In this document: piece after piece, positions 61,331 through 64,000 of the stretch
How the letters are laid out: each line of letters opens with the position of its first letter
Position numbering within the stretch: the stretch's first letter is position 1
Position numbers and translations under genes: made by a program
Assembly: GCA_009760885.1 (NCBI GenBank)
Contig: CM019721.1
Location: 18,765,381-18,829,380 of the forward strand
Direction of reading: 5' to 3'
Source: Achatina immaculata
Lineage: Eukaryota; Mollusca; Gastropoda; Stylommatophora; Achatinidae
Length of the DNA stretch: 64,000 nucleotides
The notes under the pieces: model-generated
Database searches by the model: none
The model's input: only the letters and a program-made list of their open reading frames with translations
Told to the model about the DNA's origin: nothing

Positions 61331-61582
61331 AACCACCTCTCACCCGGCGGGGATTATGCGTATCATAATCACGCTGAGGTTTTCCGGTGAGAAAGTCCAA
61401 CACTGGACTGGCTGGGCAACCACCTCTCACCCGGCGGTGATACACGGGTATCTCAAAACACGTCGAGGTTTTCCGGTGAGAAAGTCCAACTCTGGCCTGG
61501 GTGGGCTACCACCTCTCACCTAGCGGAGATATACTGATACCCAAAACACGTCGAGGTTTTCCGGTGAGAAAGTCCAACCCTA
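61331..61582 (+). repeat. About 88-bp tandem repeat, 3 copies
   Basis: ACCACCTCTCACCCGGCGG recurs at about 61332, 61419 and 61508, each followed by GAGGTTTTCCGGTGAGAAAG. It is GC-rich compared with the region. It could be 5' UTR monomers of a retroelement or a diverged minisatellite. Confidence 0.85.
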
Positions 61583-62150
61583 GACTAAACTAGTGCAATG
61601 AAAACCACGGTGTCACGCAATCCGGCTTCTGAGACCCACAAAGAATACAGGCTCAAGCCCTGCGATACTCTGAACCTCTTGTGGTCCTCTCGGGGATCTC
61701 GTGTGGTCCTCTCGGGGACCACGGGACTTAACGAGGACCACAGGCGCAAATTCAGTAGGATCACGGGGCGGTCTTGGTGGTAGAAGCGAACGAAGAAGAA
61801 GAAGGTTGTGACACAAAAATCCGTGATGATTTTGTTGACAAATAGTTCCCATTCTGGCCACACGGGACAGGACTGTATACCTCAAAACATGGACTCTGCG
61901 AGTGTTCAGCGCATGCAGGCCTACACGGCCAGATCTGGTCACAGTGTCCGGCTCTGAGACATACGTTGTTTTGCCAATGGATTACCGGAGAGAACTGTGA
62001 ACATCTTGCTAGATTCGGTCGTACTTGCACCTTAATATTAAGAAGCATAAAGAGGAAGAAGAAGATGATGATGACGATGATGATGATAAGTGACCACGAC
62101 AATGGATGTGCTCACACTGCTGTTTATATCAATGTCTTTAGTTTTTAGTA
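61583..62150. other. Unassigned; short duplication and family H-like part
   Basis: TGTGGTCCTCTCGGGGA occurs twice (about 61680 and 61700). 61860-61970 has weak similarity to family H. An ATG/ATGACG repeat lies at 62063-62090. Confidence 0.35.
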
Positions 62151-62151
62151 T

Positions 62152-63395
62152 CATCATCATCAGGCGCCGTGCCGACTGGCGTTGGCTATTATGCTTCTCC
62201 AGAGTACACGATCTTTCATGCAGGCCATCAGCTCAGTTGGTGATCTCCTCTCACACCATCCCGTCAGACTGTCCAGTATCATTTCTCTTGGTCTTCCTAT
62301 TGATCTTCTTCCTTCTGTTTTTCCTGTTGTTATAATATTTTCAATGCCCCCTCTTCTCATTGCATGTCCTATGAAAGTACATTGTCTCTCTCTTATTTTT
62401 TTAAATAAGTTTTTTAGTCTCTCTAGCTCTTCTCGTACATTCTTCATTAGTTATTTTTGCTGTCCAGGGGATTCGCAACATTCTTCTAATAAACCACATT
62501 TCTACTGCTTCCAATGATTTTTGTGCAGACCTGCCTATTGTCCATGATTCACTTCCATATAACAAGAAAGGTTCAATATAGCATTTTAGGACTCGTTTTC
62601 TAACATTCATTGATAAGGATGTGTTGGCTAATATGTTTCTCATTCTCTGAAATGCAGTCTTTGCTTGGCCTATTCTGTTTCTAATTTTCGTTCTGCATTT
62701 CCCATCTGAAGTTATTACTGCTCCAAGGTATTTGAATTTCTGCACCTGCTTTAGAATAGTTCCGTTTAATTTTATCTGCATGCTGGTGGATTCTGTTTCT
62801 TAGATATAACCATAGTCTCTGTCTTTTTGATGTTCAAAGTAAGGCCTTCCTGTTCACTTTCTTTGGCAACTTTATCCAAGAAATTTTGCAGGTCTTGTTG
62901 GTTCTCAGCTATCAGTACTGTGTCGTCAGCATACCGAAGGTTGTTAATATTGTATCCTCCAATTTTTATGCTTGGTTCTGTGATGATCGTTCTTAGAATA
63001 TTCTCGCTGTACAGAGAAAAAAGGTCTGGAGATAGTACACATCCTTGTCGCACCCCTTGTTTTATAGGCTAATATTTTCCAGTTCTATTTTCAACTCGAA
63101 TTGCTGCTTCTTGCTGCCAGTATAGATGTTTTACAATCCTCAGGTCTTTGTCGTCTATACTGATGTCTTCAAACATTTTAATAATTTCATTGTTTCACCT
63201 TGTCGAATGCCTTGGTGTAATCAATGAAGCATAAGTAGAGATCTTTCTGTACTTCTAAAGCTCTATCTGTTAGTGTTCGTAAAACATAAATGGCATTGTG
63301 TGTTCCTTTTCCTTCAACAAATCCAAACTGTTCATCTGCTATTTCCATTTTTATCTTTTCCTTTGTTCTTCTCATAATGATTATCAGAAGTAGCT
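62152..63395 (-). mobile_element. Longest family B non-LTR fragment, antisense
   Basis: The ATG-type tail is at 62152-62162. The minus strand gives the C-terminus at 62160-62781 (FKYLGAVITSDGKC, LKCYIEPFLLYGSESWT, EMWFIRRMLRIPWTAKITNE, RRSIGRPREMILDSL). The reverse transcriptase core lies at 62772-63375: DEQFGFVEGKGTHNAIYVLR, LYLCFIDYTKAFDKVKQ, MRQGCVLSPDLFSLY and the catalytic box LRYADDTVLIAENQ. Frames break at about 62780, 63060 and 63190. It is truncated at about 63395. Confidence 0.9.
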
Positions 63396-63467
63396 TCGTT
63401 ATGTGACGTGAGAGGCTGATAGTCCGGTGGTCATCACAAAAAAATCTTACTGTCTTATATTGTTACA

Positions 63468-63775
63468 TGTTACATCCTTCCCGTGCCGTTGAACGTCACA
63501 TAGGGCTCACATAGTAGTTCGTCAAGTTTTCCTGTTTTGAACGAGATTTTCAACCTCTTCAATGGATTTTATGGCTACTGATTTGGTCTCTCAGTGTGTT
63601 CTTTAGAGTTTCGCATGGTCGACCTCTTTTTCTTTGGCCTGTTGCTGTTCAGTCATCTGTCTTATCTCTGGGTTGTTCTTGAAATTGTTTCACTTTATAC
63701 CGAATATTTTCGGTAGGTATTTGTTTTAAAAAGAGTCAAATTTGTTGTCTCTTTCTTTTAGTTGTTTTTATTTAT
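63468..63775 (-). mobile_element. Non-LTR 3' end, family A, antisense
   Basis: ATCCTTCCCGTGCCGTTGAACG, then CATGGTCGACCTCTTTTTC. A deletion removes the VIRKRRW block near 63640. It runs into a T-rich tract. Confidence 0.8.
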
Positions 63776-63799
63776 TTTTTTTTTTTGAGTCTGTAAACT

Positions 63800-63808
63800 C
63801 TCTCACTC

Positions 63809-63857
<49 letters not shown>
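63800..63857 (+). repeat. CT microsatellite
   Basis: (TC)n of about 27 units after CTCTCACTCTCACTC. Confidence 0.96.
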
Positions 63858-63858
<1 letters not shown>

Positions 63859-64000
63859 GTTCACTACAAAATTATACTTGTTTTAACTGTATACATGCAC
63901 ATTAACCCTTTATATCATAATATTTAACCTGTGTAGCGACAGTGTCATATGTGCGTGAATGTGACAATAATTTCACCGTGTGTATTTGATACTGTTATAT
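63858..64000. other. Unassigned right edge
   Basis: AT-rich, nothing recognised. Confidence 0.35.

Overview
This is an animal nuclear genome, most likely a mollusc or another lophotrochozoan. Two intron-containing genes can be rebuilt from splice-consistent exons. The rest is a dense mix of 5'-truncated non-LTR retrotransposons, LTR and DNA transposon relics, SINE-like repeats and minisatellites. The placement rests on family content and exon style, not on a diagnostic sequence, so treat it as an inference. I found no prokaryotic features, no CRISPR, no rRNA and no functional tRNA gene.

Genes. (1) PDCL3, a phosducin-like co-chaperone of the CCT chaperonin, on the + strand. Five coding exons lie between 3128 and 12948; the exon carrying the first two codons was not found and probably lies to the left. 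(2) A small secreted protein of about 162 residues in five exons between 21540 and 32060 (+). It has a TATA box, a signal peptide, a mature N-terminal histidine and a polyadenylation signal at 32734. It looks like a BIM1/LPMO-like copper-binding fold protein. Its introns hold a 1.33-kb mariner-type element and several retroelement fragments, and its 3' UTR holds a 50-bp minisatellite. A third, weaker candidate is a first coding exon at 39616-39892 (+).

Region by region. 1-3100: a 34-bp array, repeat family F and a 77-81-bp array. 3100-13000: PDCL3, with retroelement fragments in every intron and a hAT MITE. 13000-21400: retroelement tails, a 36-bp array and repeat families F, G and H. 21400-32800: the secreted-protein gene. 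33000-43000: retroelement tails, arrays, SINEs and the candidate exon. 43000-49230: a 30-bp array and a broken Ty3/gypsy element on the - strand. 49230-53600: nested non-LTR retrotransposons, including a 718-codon reverse transcriptase frame bounded by a 12-bp target-site duplication. 53600-64000: minisatellites, microsatellites and more retroelement 3' ends.

Names used here. Letters A to E and J are my labels for non-LTR families told apart by their 3' ends: A ends in a GACGTTTAACGGCAC-like motif with an ATAAG tail, B in ATG repeats, C in AG repeats, D in ATG repeats, and E in GACT or AATG repeats. F, G and H are unclassified interspersed repeats. The families, their boundaries and their copy lists come from reading by eye; no alignment or database search was run.
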